Part shown: piece after piece, positions 22,651-34,096 of the stretch
How the letters are laid out: every line of letters begins with the position of its first letter
Position numbering within the stretch: the first letter of the stretch is position 1
NCBI RefSeq assembly: GCF_024166365.1
Contig: NC_064820.1
Location: 134,994,001 to 135,058,000 of the forward strand
Length of the DNA: 64,000 nucleotides
Origin: Elephas maximus indicus
Taxonomy: Eukaryota > Chordata > Mammalia > Proboscidea > Elephantidae
Reading direction: 5' to 3'
Position numbers and translations under genes: made by a program
Notes under the pieces: model-generated
Databases searched by the model: none
What the model was told of the DNA's origin: nothing
Seen by the model: the letters and a program-made list of their open reading frames with translations, nothing else

Positions 22651-22809
22651 AAAAAAAAAAAAATACCGTCGAGTCAATTCCAACTCATAGGGACCCTATA
22701 GGACAGAGTAGAAGTGTCCCATAGGGTTTCTAAGGAGTGGCTGGTAGATTCAAACTGCTGAGCTTTTGGTTAGCAGCCGAGATCTTAAACACTGTGCCAC
22801 CAGGGCTCC
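22651..22809 (-). mobile_element. AfroSINE, short subtype
   Basis: Full length with an A-only tail. Perfect 10-bp duplication atactatgac at 22638-22647 and 22810-22819. Confidence 0.93.
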
Positions 22810-23120
22810 ATACTATGACGTAGGAGGTTGAATTTGCTCACCAACCTTGTGGTTATGACTTCAGTGATCTTGATATTTCCCATTTTCTTGTTAAGATAGG
22901 AAAAAGAAAACATTTTCCTAAATTAAATAATCAATTATTCAAAAGATTATTTTAAGTCACAAGAAAATTATCTCTGTCTTCCACAGTTGTTCTGGGTGAA
23001 AGGCAGTATTTGAAGAGGCTGAGAATTTTCTGAAATTTTGAGGAAAGACGTGGATCCTTATGTTAAGAAGCAAATGAGTGGAGTAGGGTAAATAAGAATC
23101 AACGTACTCCTAGACAGCAT

Positions 23121-23278
23121 CCAAAAAAAACCATAGCTATTGAGTCGATTCTGGCTGATAGCCATGCTATAGGACAGAGTAGAACTGCCCCATAGGGCTT
23201 CCAAGGAGCTGCTGGTGAATTTAAACTGCCAACTTTTTTGGTTAGCTGAGCTCTTAACCACTGCACCACCAGGGCTCC
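23121..23278 (-). mobile_element. AfroSINE, short subtype
   Basis: Near full length, with a small deletion in the head ('gttagctgagctc'). No clear duplication seen. Confidence 0.9.
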
Positions 23279-23369
23279 AGGAAATAGCAAAACAAGTCTT
23301 CAGAATAACCAGAATGAAAAGATGGATTACCGACCAAGGAACAAGAACTAAAATAACATAAAACATCTG

Positions 23370-23470
23370 AATTTACTCAACACATTCCCCAAATATTTAC
23401 TGCACCCCTATTTTTTGCCAGATGCTGTCCTAGGTGCTTGGGGTAAATCTGTAAAGAGAACACACCAAAA
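23370..23470 (+). repeat. L2 fragment
   Basis: 'caaatatttactgcaccc' followed by 'gccagatgctgtcctaggtg' is typical of the L2 3' region. Confidence 0.5.
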
Positions 23471-23658
23471 CAACAACAACAAAGTCAACCAACCAACAAA
23501 TAAGGAAAAAAGTCAGAAGAACATGGAATAAGGTCTTTAAATTATTTATATTGAAACAACCTTGTAATAATTAACCGCCTAATTATAGCCTCTGCAATGT
23601 TTTACGTTAAACTCAATCTGTCTATTTTCCTTCTTACTAAAATAGAGTCCTTAGTAGT

Positions 23659-24171
23659 TGTATTAGTTTTTCTATTGCTGCTGTCACAAATTACTACAAA
23701 CTTAGTGTCTTAAAAGCAAAACAAACGTATTATTTTATAGTTTTGGAGGTCAGAAGTTCAAAATGAGTCTCACTGAGATAAAGTCAATGTGTCAGCAAGG
23801 CTGGTTCCTTCTGGAGGCTCTGAGGGAAGAATCCGTTCTTATGCCCATTTCAGCTACTAGAGGCTGCCTCCATTTCTTGGCTCATGGCTTTTTCTTCTAT
23901 CTTCAAAAGCAGAAGGGTAGCATCTTAAAATGTCTCTCTCCCTCTCTCCTCTCTGCTCTGTCATCACGTCTCCTTCTCTACCTCTGACTGTGACCCTCCT
24001 GCCACTGACTTATGAAGATCCTTATGATTACATTGAACCCACTTGAATAATCAAGGATAATCTCCTCATCTCAAGATCCTTAATTTAGTCACATCAGCAA
24101 AGTTCCTCTTGTCACTGGTTCTAAGGATTAGAATGTGGATCTTTGGGTGGGCCATTATTTTGTCTACCACA
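23659..24171 (-). mobile_element. Solo LTR of MaLR type (MLT1-like)
   Basis: A 513-bp element bounded by TG (23659) and CA (24171). The minus-strand start 'tgtggtagacaaaataatgg' is characteristic of MLT1. The direct repeat gtagt / gtaat on either side is a decayed 5-bp duplication. No internal retroviral sequence remains. Confidence 0.85.
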
Positions 24172-24481
24172 GTAATTTCACCTTTACTTTTGAATAGTAG
24201 TCATCCTAAAACTCGATACCCAGATCAACTGGCAGTCAAAGAGTGAAGGTAAAATGATATTTCAGACAAAGACTCAAAATTTGACAGTCAGGGACCCTTG
24301 CTGAGAGAACTGCTAAGGGCTCCTCTTCAGCAAGAGGAAAGTTGAATATAGAAGGAAGGATTAGGAAGCAAGAAGCAATAAAATAACATTAAATCAGACA
24401 ATATATATGCATATATATGTGCTAACTATATTAAAAATGGCAATATAATGCCTAATCCTGTAAGTTTAAAATAACAATGAT

Positions 24482-24787
24482 TTGTTCTTGTTGTTGTTGT
24501 TAGGTACCCTCGAGTCGGTTCTAACTCATAATGGCTCCATGTACAACAGAACAAAACACTGTTGGGTCCTGCACCATCCTCACAATTGTTGCTATGTTTG
24601 AGCCCATTGTTGCAGCCACTGTGTCAATCCATCTCATTGAGGGTCTTCCTCTTTTTTCCTGACTCGCTACTTTACCAAGCAAGATGTCCTTCTCCAGGAA
24701 CTGATCCCTCCTGATAACATGACCAAAGCATGTGAAATGTAGCCTTGCCATTCTTGCTTCTAGGAAGCATTCTGGTTTTTCTTCTTC
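24482..24787 (-). mobile_element. RTE (BovB-like) LINE 3' end
   Basis: GTT-rich tail, then the antisense 3' third of the ORF (codes for HVIRRDQFLEKDILLGK on the minus strand). 5' truncated after 'agcattctgg'. The flanks at 24447-24479 and 24805-24839 share a diverged direct repeat of about 33 bp beginning aatgcctaat. Confidence 0.9.
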
Positions 24788-25107
24788 AAAAAAAAAAAGG
24801 ATTTAATGCCTAATTTTAAAAGTTTAAAAACCAAGATGGCATTAAAATAATGGAAAGCAATAATTTATATGGAAGATGAAGGTGAAGGCATGGTAGTGAT
24901 CTGAGTTACACCAACTTAAGATCTTTGAGAGGTGTTGGAGGAAGGCAGCAATTGATTGAAGTTGATTAATTTCAGAGATCACATGTTAAAATTGTGAAAA
25001 ACTTCTAAGAGAACAGAAATATATAGAAACGTAGAGGAAAAAAAAATCACCAAGAAGATATAACAACGCTCAAACTTACAACATAGCTTAGGCACCTAAA
25101 TATACCT

Positions 25108-25255
25108 GTTGCTGTTGAGTCAATTCCGACTCAGAGCAACCCTGTAGGACAGAGTAGAACTGCCCTATAGGGTTTCCAAGGAGTGGCTGGAGGATTCAAA
25201 CTGCCAACATTTTGGTTAGCAGCCGAGCTCTTAACCACTGTGTCACCAGGACTCC
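25108..25255 (-). mobile_element. AfroSINE, short subtype
   Basis: Complete body, with little or no A-rich tail preserved. Head reads 'gtgtcaccaggactcc'. Confidence 0.9.
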
Positions 25256-25319
25256 ACTTAACAATACAGCCTGAAAATATATAAAACAAAAATGGACAGA
25301 ATTATAAAACAAAATTAAT

Positions 25320-25629
25320 AAATGCATACTTCTTATATGAGATTTTAAACATGCCTCTCTTAGAATCTGTTGGATAAAGGTGACAAAAAATTAGTAAGTA
25401 CAATTCAATTAATAGTTTTCATCTAATGAGCATATATAGGATCCTGTACCCACCAATAGTCTGCATTCCTTTCAAGTACTTGTGAACATTTACAAAAATT
25501 GACCATAAACTAGGCCACAGAGCAAGTCTCAAAATACCAAATACTTTATACTAATGTTGTTCATTAGAAATTTAATGTAAGGCATATATGTAATTTTAGA
25601 GTTTCTGGTATTATTATATTTAAATATAT
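25320..25629 (+). repeat. Old L1 ORF2 fragment (left part)
   Basis: Decayed endonuclease-region text, for example 'gaccataaactaggccacag' (the conserved IDH-x-x-GH segment). It is interrupted by the younger L1 and probably continues at about 30860. Confidence 0.6.
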
Positions 25630-25732
25630 AAAAAGCAGGAGAGATCACACAATTTACAAAGAAAAACATCTCAGCACAAAAAAGTAAGTGAAAAAATGAA
25701 ATTGTCAACAACACACATAAAAAGGCATCAAA

Positions 25733-28700
25733 ATGACAATACTAAACACTTACTTATCTATAATTACGCTGAATGTAAATGGACTAAATGCACCAATAAA
25801 GAGACAGAGAGTCTCAGACTGGATAAAGAAACATGATCCATCTATATGCTGCCTACAAGAGACACACACAGACTTAGAGACACAAACAAACTAAAACTCA
25901 AAGGATGGAAAAAAATATATCAAGGAAACAATAAGCAAAAAAGAAGAGAAGTAGCAATATTAATTTATGACAAAATAGACTTTAAACTTAAATCCACCAC
26001 AAAGGATAAAGAAGGACACTACATAATGATAAAAGGGACAATTGACCAGGAAGATATAACCATATTAAATATGTATGCACCCAATGACAGGGCTGCAAGA
26101 TACATAAATAAAATTTTAACAGAACTGAAAAGTGAGATAGACACCTCCACAATTATAGCAGGAGACTTCAACACACCATTTTCAGAGGACAGGACATCCA
26201 GTAAGAAGCTCAACAGAGACACGGAAGACCTACTTACAACAATCAACCAACTTGACCTCATTGACTTATACAGAACTCTCCACCCAACTGCTGCAAAATA
26301 TACTTTTTTTTCTAGTGCACATGGAACATTCTCTAGAATAGACCACATATTAGGTCATAAAACAAACCTTTGCAGAATTCAAAACATCGAAATATTACAA
26401 AGCATCTTCTCAGACCACAAGGCCATAAAAGTGGAAATCAATAACAGAAAAACTAGGGAAAAGAAATCAAATACTTGGAAAATGAACAATACCCTCCTGA
26501 AAAAAGACTGGGTTATAGAAGACATCAAGGAGGGAATAAGGAAATTCATAGAATGCAACGAGAATGAAAATACTTCCTATCAAAACCTCTGGGACACAGC
26601 AAAAGCAGTGCTCAGAGGCCAATTTATATCAATAAATGCACACATACAAAAAGAAGAAAGAGCCAAAATCAGAGAACTGTCCCTACAACTTGAACAAATA
26701 GAAAGTGAGCAACAATAGAATCCATTAGGCACCAGAAGAAAACAAATAATAAAAATTAGAGCTGAACTAAATGAATTAGAGAACAGAAAAACAATTGAAA
26801 GAATTAACAAAGCCAAAAGCTGGTTCTTTGAAAAAATTAACAAAATTGATAAACCATTGGCCAGACTGACTAAAGAAACACAGGAAACAAATAACCTGAA
26901 TAAGAAACGAGATGGGCCACGTCACAACAGACCCAACTGAAATTAAAAGAATCATATCAGATTATTACGAAAAATCGTACTCTAACAAATTTGCAAATCT
27001 AGAAGAAATGGATGAATTCCTGGAAAAACACTACCTACCTAAACTAACACAATCAAAAGTAGAACAACTAAATAGACCCATAACAAAAAAAGAGATTGAA
27101 ACGGTAATCAAAAAACTCCCAACAAAAAAAGCCCTGGCCTGGATGGCTATACTGCAGAGTTCTACCAAACTTTCAGAGAAGAGTTAACACCACTACTACT
27201 AAAGGTATTTCAAAGCATAGAAAATGACAGAATACTACCTAACTCATTCTATGAAGCCACCATCTCCCTGATGCCAAAACCAGGTAAAGACATCACAAAA
27301 AAAGAAAATTATAGACCTATATCCCTCATGAACATAGATGCAAAAATCCTCAACAAAATTCTAGCCAATAGAATTCAACAACATATCAAAAAATTAATCC
27401 ACCATGATCAAGTGGGATTTATACCAGGTATGCAAGGCTAAAAAAAAAATATATATATATATATTTTATGCAAGGCTGGTTTAATATTAGAAAAACCATT
27501 AATGTAATCCACCATATAAATAAAACAAAAGACAAAAACCACACTATCTTATCAATTAATGCAGAAAAGGCATTTGACAAAGTCCAACACCCATTTATGA
27601 TAAAAACTCTCACCAAAATAGGAATTGAAGGAAAATTCCTCAACATAATAAAGGGCATCTATACAAAGCCAACAGCCAACATCACTCTAAATGGAGAGAG
27701 CCTGAAAGCATTTCCCTTGAGAACGGGAACCAGACAAGGATGCCCTTTATCACCGCTCTTATTCAACATTGTGCTAGAAGTCCTAGCCAGAGCAATTAGG
27801 CTAGACAAAGAAATAAAGGGCATCCGGATTGGCAAAGAGGAAGTAAAATTATCTCTATTAGCAGATGACATGATTTTATACACAGAAAACCCTAAGGAAT
27901 CCTCCAGAAAACTACTGAAACTAATAGAAGAGTTTGGCAGCGTCTTTGGTTATAAGATAAACATACAAAAATCACTTGGATTCCTCTACATCAACAAAAA
28001 GAACATCGAAGAGGAAATAACCAAAACAATACCATTCACAGTAGCCCCCAAGAAGATAAAATACTTAGGAATAAATCTTACCAAAGTTGTAAAAGACCTA
28101 TACAAAGAAAACTACAAAGCACTACTGCAAGAAATTAAAAAGGACATACTTAAGTGGAAAAACATACCCTGCTCATGGATAGGAAGAATTAACATAGTAA
28201 AAAGGTCTATTCTACCAAAAGCCATCTATACATACAATGCACTTCCGATCCAAATTAGAATGTCATTTTTTAATGTGATAGAGAAACAAATCACCAACTT
28301 CATATGGAAGGGAAAGAAGCCTCGGATAAGCAAAGCATTACTGAAAAAGAAGAAGAAAGTGGGAGGCCTCACTCTATCTGATTTCAGAAGCTATTATACA
28401 GCCACAGTAGTCAAAACAGCCTGGTACTGGTACAACAACAGACACATAGACAAGTGGAACAGAATTGAGAACCCAGATATAAATCCATCCACATATAAAA
28501 AAAAATTTTTATTTTTTTATGAACAGCTGATATTTGACAAAGGCTCAGTGTCAGTTAACTGGGGAAAAGATAGTCTTTTTAACAAATGGTGCTGGCATAA
28601 CTGGATATCCATTTGCAAAAAAATGAAACAGGACCCATACCTCACACCATGCACAAAAACTAACTCCAAGTGGATCAAAGACCTAAACATAAAGACTAAA

Positions 28701-29599
28701 ACAATAAAGATCATGGAAGAAAAAATAGTGACAACCTTAGGAGCCCTAATACAAGGCATAAACAGAATACAAAACATTACCAAAAATGATGAAGAGAAAC
28801 CCGATAACTGGGAGCTCCTAAAAATCAAACACCTATGCTCATCTAAAGACTTCACCAAAAGAGTAAAAAGACCACCTACAGACTGGGAAAGAATTTTCAG
28901 CTATGACATCTCCGACCAGCGCCTGATCTCTAAAATCTATATGATTCTGTCAAAACTCAACCACAAAAAGACAAACAACCCAATCAAGAAGTGGGCAAAG
29001 GATATGAACATGAACTTCACTAAAGAAGATATTCAGGTAGCTAACAGATACATGAGAAAATGCTCTCGATCATTAGCCTTTAGAGAAATGGAAATTAAAA
29101 CTACGATGAGATTCCATCTCACTCCAACAAGGCTGGCATTAATCCAAAAAACACAAAATAATAAATGTTGGAGAGGCTGCGGAGAGATTGAACTCTTATA
29201 CACTGCTGGTGGGAATGTAAAATGGTACAACCACTTTGGAAATCTATCTGGCGTTATCTTAAACAGTTAGAAATAGAACTACCATACAACCCAGAAATCC
29301 CACTCCTAGGAATATACCCTAGAGATACAAGAGCCTTCACACAAACAGATATATGCACACCCATGTTTGTTGCAGCTCTGTTTACAATAGCAAAAAGCTG
29401 GAAGCAACCAAGGTGTCCGTCAACGGATGAATGGGTAAATAAATTGTGGTATATTCACACAATGGAATACTACGCATCGATAAAGAACAGTGAGGAATGT
29501 GTGAAACATTTCATAACATGGAGGAACCTGGAAGGCATTATGCTGAGCGAAATGAGTCAGAGGCAAAAGGACAAATATTGTATAAGAGCACTATTATAA
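25733..29599 (+). pseudogene. L1 ORF2 (endonuclease-reverse transcriptase), disrupted
   Basis: The start ATG at 25733 is followed by TILNTYLSIITLNVNGLNAP, the normal ORF2 N-terminus. A frameshift before 25846 moves the frame. The endonuclease runs to 26715 (IIAGDFNTPFS, IDHILGH and SDHKAIK motifs). A TAG at 26716 and shifts near 26910 and 27130 follow. The RT (27468-29270) has [13 protein letters not shown] text upstream, then [20 protein letters not shown] and LLADDMILY, where the usual FADD is LADD. A last shift near 29222-29270 leads to the C-terminal domain, ending at 29599. A 27-bp insert at 27440 also breaks it. At least five lesions mean no functional product. Confidence 0.95.
27440..27466. 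other. Tail-only micro-insertion, poly(A)-(TA)n
   Basis: 27 bp of A's, TA repeats and T's interrupt ORF2. A perfect 11-bp direct repeat (tatgcaaggct) flanks it at 27429-27439 and 27467-27477. The antisense L1 at 40510-41060 lacks it. Confidence 0.7.
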
Positions 29600-29654
29600 G
29601 ATCTTGAGAAATAGTAAAAACTGAGAAGAACACATACTTTTGTGGTTACGAAGG

Positions 29655-29685
29655 GGGGAGGGAGGGAGGGAGGGAGAGGGTTTTT
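29655..29685. repeat. (GGGA)n tract in L1 3'UTR
   Basis: gggagggagggaggga-type G-rich run on the sense strand. L1 3'UTRs of many mammals carry such a tract, and it could form a G-quadruplex. Confidence 0.85.
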
Positions 29686-30604
29686 TATTGATTAATCAGT
29701 AGATAAGAACTGCTTTGGGTGAAGGGAAAGACAACACTCAATACATGGAAGGTCAGCTCAATTGGACTGGACCAAAAGCAAAGAAGTTTCCGGGATAAAA
29801 TGAATGCTTCAAAGGTCAGCGGAGCAAGGGCGGGGGTCTGGGGAACATGGTTTGTGGGGACTTCTAAGTCAATTGGCAAAATAATTCTATTATGAAAACA
29901 TTCTGCATCCCACTTTGAAATGTGGCGTCTGGGGTCTTAAATGCTAACAAGCAGCCATCTAAGATGCATCAATTGGTCTCAACCCACCTGGAGCAAAGGA
30001 GAATGAAGAATACCAAGGTCACACGACAACTAAGAGCCCAAGAGACAGAAAGGGCCATATGAACCAGAGACCTACATCATCCTGAGACCAGAAGAACTAG
30101 CTGGTGCCCAGCCACAATTGATGACTGCCCTGACAGGGAGCACAACAGAGAACCCCTGAGGGAGCAGGAGATCAGTGGGATGCAGACCCCAAATTCTTAT
30201 AAAAAGACCATACTTAATGGTCTGACTGAGACTAGAGGAATCACGGCGGCCATGCTCCCCAGACCTTCTGTTGGCACGGGACAGGAACCATCCCCGAAGA
30301 CAACTCATCAGACATTAAAGGGACTGGTCAGCGGGTGGGAGAGAGAAGCTGATGAAGAGTGAGCTAATTATATCAGGTGGACACTTGAGAGTGTGTTGGC
30401 AACTCTTGTCTGGAGGAGGGATGGGAGGATAGAGAGAGAGGGAAGCTGGCAAAACTGTCACGAAAGGAGAGACTGAAAGGGCTGACTCAATAGGGGAAGA
30501 GCAAGTGGGAGTACGGAGTAAGATGTATGTAAACTTATATGTGACAGACTGATTGGATTTATAAACGTTCACTTGAAGCTTAATAAAAGTTAAAAAAAAA
30601 AAGC

Positions 30605-30860
30605 AGGTGAAATTAACTTTAATAATATATTTTATTTTATCCGATATATGTAAATAGTATAATTTCAACAAGTAGTCAATATACAGAAATTATTAATGAG
30701 ATATTTCACCTTTTTTTTTTTTTTTTAATACTGAGTCTTTGAGATCTGGCATGTATTTTACACTTACAACATATCTCAGTTTGGACCAGCCCCATTTCAA
30801 GTGCTCAATAGCCACATGTGGTTAAGCGGTACTAGACTGGACAGCACAGTTCTATATCAT
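30605..30860. repeat. hAT DNA transposon fragment (MER3-like)
   Basis: 'ttattaatgagatatttcac' and 'caagtgctcaatagccacatg', then 'agactggacagcacag', match what I remember of MER3/Blackjack. The family call is from memory. Confidence 0.5.
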
Positions 30861-31670
30861 ACAGCTACATTCACATACATCAATGTAATATACTTAGAAA
30901 TCAAAATTAAAAAGATAGTTTAAAACAATAACAAATTCTGATGTTTGACAATTTCAATAATTTGTAAATCTAGACATTTGGAAAATTTAAAAACTTGCTT
31001 CTAAATAATTCATGATCAAAGAAGACATCAAATTGAAATTATGAAATACTTAGAACTAAACAACAATAAATATATAGATATCAACATTTGCGAGCAAAAG
31101 GTACAGCTTTAACTATCCAGATAAATATGAGAACTTGGTATATAACAGAGTTGGCATTTAAAATTAACATGGAAAGAATGGGTTATTAAATAAATGATCC
31201 TGGACAATCGGTTTTTCACACGGGGGAAAATATACATAATTTGATCCTTGTCTCACACCATACACAGAAATAAATTATGAATGAAATAAATATCTAAATA
31301 TTCAGAGCAAAACTTTACAACTTTTAGGAGGAAATGCAGGGAGATATCTTTATGAAATCTAGATAGAAAATAATTTCTTAAACAAGACCTAAGAAAGTAT
31401 AAACCAATAAAGAATATAATTAAAACATTTAACTACTTCAAAATGACAAAATTTAGTATATGCAAAAGATAACATAATCAATGTTAACTTATTAATCATA
31501 AATGGGAAGAAGATGGTTACAGTGCCTGTAACAGAAAAAAAATAGTATAGAGAATATATAAAGAATTGTTGTAAATAAATAAGAAATACACAACCCAACA
31601 GGGAAAAAAAATTGGGCAGAGGATATAGATAGGCAAGTCATAGAGGAATGGCCTGTAAACATAAAAAGAA
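30860..31670 (+). repeat. Old L1 ORF2 fragment (right part)
   Basis: Continues 25320-25629 in the same orientation. Decayed ORF2 text from the region after the endonuclease ('catcaaattgaaattatgaa') runs through C-terminal-like text ('tagaaaataatttcttaaac', 'gggcagaggatatagatagg'). Many stops. Confidence 0.6.
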
Positions 31671-31744
31671 AAAAAAAATGTATAAATTAAAGATGGTTAC
31701 AAAATTTTTGACAATCTCCCAATGAGAAATGAAGTCTATATTTC

Positions 31745-32160
31745 CCACCCACTGCCCCCGCAGGCAAGTCAGGCTCTGTGATTGCTTTACCAATAGAACA
31801 CAGTGGAATTGACTCTGTTCCAGTTCTAGGCTCAGGAGTCCTGAGGTTTCATGTAAGAAGTCTGACTACAATATTGGAGAGACCTCATGAAGAGGCTCAT
31901 AGACTGGATGGAGAGGGAAGGAGGAATACCCTCACAGCAATCCTCAAGGTACTAAGAAAGCATGGCAGTGAAGCCACCTTGGACCCTCCAGACAAGCCTA
32001 GCCATCAGTTGAATATCTCCAAGTCACCTCAGTCAACACCGTATGGAGTGGAAGAATCACCAGCTGAGTTCTGCCTGAATTCCTGACCCATAAAATTAAG
32101 AGATATAATAAAATGGTTGTTCTTTTAAGCCACTAAATTTTGGAATAGTTTGTTACATGG
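31745..32160 (+). repeat. MaLR-type LTR (MLT1-like)
   Basis: It contains 'gattgctttaccaatagaac', 'agccaccttggaccctccag' and the terminal 'ttttaagccactaaattttgg', the usual end of these LTRs. AATAAAA-type text lies at about 32106-32112. The open frame at 31778-32086 is LTR sequence. Confidence 0.65.
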
Positions 32161-32320
32161 AAAAAATATATATTTTTTGTACACCCAGCAAATTGGCAAG
32201 AATTTTTAATCTCATAATTTCAAAAACTTTTGGGTAGTTTGTAACACAGTAATAACGTATGCCTGTGCAAATCCGTGAGACTGACAAGAATTTTAAAATC
32301 TTGTAATTCCAAAGATTGTC
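32138..32320. repeat. Tandem duplication of about 89 bp across an LTR/L1 junction
   Basis: Unit 1 (from 32138) and unit 2 (from 32228) both start with the LTR end (ttttgg...tagtttgt.ac) and both hold a 'caagaatttttaa' / 'caagaattttaaa' block, at 32197 and 32285. The copies are about 70-75% alike by eye. Confidence 0.6.
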
Positions 32321-32815
32321 AAGGATGTGGAGAACCAGGAATGCTCATATAATTGCTGATAGGCATCATCACAATTTAAAGACAATTGACTGTGTCTAGT
32401 AAAATGAAAAATGTCATACCCTGAGCAATTCAGTTCTCTACTTCTCCCTAAAACTCATAAAACTTTTGATTCTTGTATTCAAGGAGACATATAAGGATGT
32501 TATACAGTATTGTTTGTAATAGCGAAAGAGAGAGAGAAAGAGAAAAAGGAAAAGAAAAGAAAAACAAAACAAAAACCCTCTAATGTCCACCAACAGGGAA
32601 ATGGTAAATTCTGAAGTATTCATACAGTGTGAATATTATCTACCACAGTTAAGACGATTACCCTTGATCCCCATTTATTGATATGAATAAATCTCAAAGA
32701 CAAAGTAATGAATGAAGAAGGCAAGTTTCAAAAGAATAGGAATGGTTTTATTATTTATGTAAACTTTAAAACCCATAGAAGTATGGTACATATTGTTTAT
32801 GGACAGATATATCCA

Positions 32816-32962
32816 AACCCAAAAACCAAACCCACTGCCGTCGAGTCGATTCTGACTCATAGTGACCCTATAGGACAAAGTAGAGCTGCCCTGTAGAGTT
32901 TCCAAGAAGCACCTGGTGGATTCGAACTGCCGACCTCTTGATAGCACTTAACCACGTACCTC
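32816..32962 (-). mobile_element. AfroSINE, short subtype, head truncated
   Basis: Tail and body intact. The tRNA-like head ends in altered 'accacgtacctcccccac'. Confidence 0.88.
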
Positions 32963-32969
32963 CCCCACA

Positions 32970-33134
32970 AAAAAAAACAAACCCATCGCTGTTGAGTTGA
33001 TTCCAACTCATAACAAACTTATAGGACAGTGTAGAACTGCCCCATAGGGTTTCCAAGGAGCACCTGGTGGATTTGAACTGCCAACCTTTTGCTTAGCAGC
33101 TGTAGCTCGTAACCACTACGCCACCAGGGTTTCC
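32970..33134 (-). mobile_element. AfroSINE, short subtype
   Basis: Complete, directly beside the previous copy in the same orientation. The two share a poly(A) boundary, so one may have inserted into the other's tail or head. Confidence 0.9.
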
Positions 33135-33696
33135 TGGACACATATATGCATAGTCAAAACATACAAACATGTATGGGAGGGGTGCACACAGACTTTATGA
33201 GTGTGGTAAACTTTGTGAGGGGGGGAAGGAAAGATAGTCGGGGCAAGGGCTGCTATACCATAATATTTTTGCCTACTTTTAAAGGGAAAGTTAGAAACAA
33301 ATATAAAAAAAAATATTATGTATTAAACTAGGGTTGTGTGTACATGGACATCTTTTGTGCGCTTAAATTTTTTTATATTTGAAATATTTCATAATTTAAA
33401 ACATTTATTTTAAGTGGAACAATCTGGCATGATTTGACATGACATTTTCTGGTTTCCTATGTGGAAAAGGAAGTGTAAAATGAATTTTTGTTAGACACAG
33501 TAGAAAATATTTTCACTTGGACAACCCTATTAAACTGCTTAAATTATGGAGTAAGACTATTACATCAGGCCAAAAGAAACTATCTCTAGCCAAAACCTTC
33601 AGTGATTACATCCTTATTTCCCATGTTATTGTGGGAAATTGTTAAGGACATAGATATAGGGGCATAAATTATAGGTCAGTTTATGGACCTAGACTA

Positions 33697-33891
33697 GGAG
33701 CTGTGGTGGTGCAGTGGTTAAAGCGCTTGGCTGCTAACTGAAAGGCCAGCAGTTCAAACCTACAAGCTGCTCCTCGGAGGAAGATGTGGCAGTCTGCTTC
33801 CATAAAGATTACAGCTTGAAAACCCTGTGGGGGCAGTTCTAGTCCGTCCTGTAGTGTCGCTGTGGTTGGAATCAACTCAGTGGCAATGGGC
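33697..33891 (+). mobile_element. AfroSINE, long subtype
   Basis: Contains 'gaagatgtggcagtctgctt'. Perfect 9-bp duplication atggaccta at 33683-33691 and 33892-33900. No TTTGGTTT tail. Confidence 0.92.
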
Positions 33892-33949
33892 ATGGACCTA
33901 AGATTTGTAGAGAGGCAACAAGAAAAACAGTGCTCAGGCTTGAAGTCAC

Positions 33950-34090
33950 CTGAAACTGGCTGTTATCTGGGGCAAGAAATAATCTCGGTTATTTAGTCTT
34001 GGTTTCCTTGGCTGTAAAATGGTGATAGTAATGCCTACTTCACAAGGTGCTTATAGGAATTCAATAGGTAAAATATATAAAGGGTCTGTT
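33950..34090 (+). repeat. MIR
   Basis: 'tccttggctgtaaaatggtg' and 'ttcacaaggtgcttatagga' match the MIR core and 3' part. Confidence 0.65.
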
Positions 34091-34096
34091 TTGTAG

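Larger units (their letters stand above)
25645..30597 (+). mobile_element. 5'-truncated L1 with nearly whole ORF2 and 3'UTR
   Basis: About 5 kb, from the inter-ORF region through ORF2 (25733-29599) to the 3'UTR and poly(A). ORF1 and the promoter are missing. The duplication aaaaagcagg plus a few diverged bases lies at about 25630-25644 and 30598-30612. The 3'UTR (29600-30597) has a (GGGA)n tract at 29655-29685 and the conserved block seen at 10791-11548. Its target was an older L1 or the MER3-like element next to it. Relatively young for this window, but inactive. Confidence 0.95.
32160..33420 (+). repeat. Old L1 ORF2 end and 3'UTR, with two AfroSINEs
   Basis: Text such as 'tgtccaccaacagggaaat', 'aaatctcaaagacaaagtaa' and, after the SINEs, 'aaatatttcataatttaaaac' follows the L1M 3' end order. 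Confidence 0.65.

Noticed and set aside
33697..33891. tRNA-like A and B boxes that could suggest a tRNA gene
   Set aside because: Part of an AfroSINE; no cloverleaf, and this head recurs in about 25 copies.
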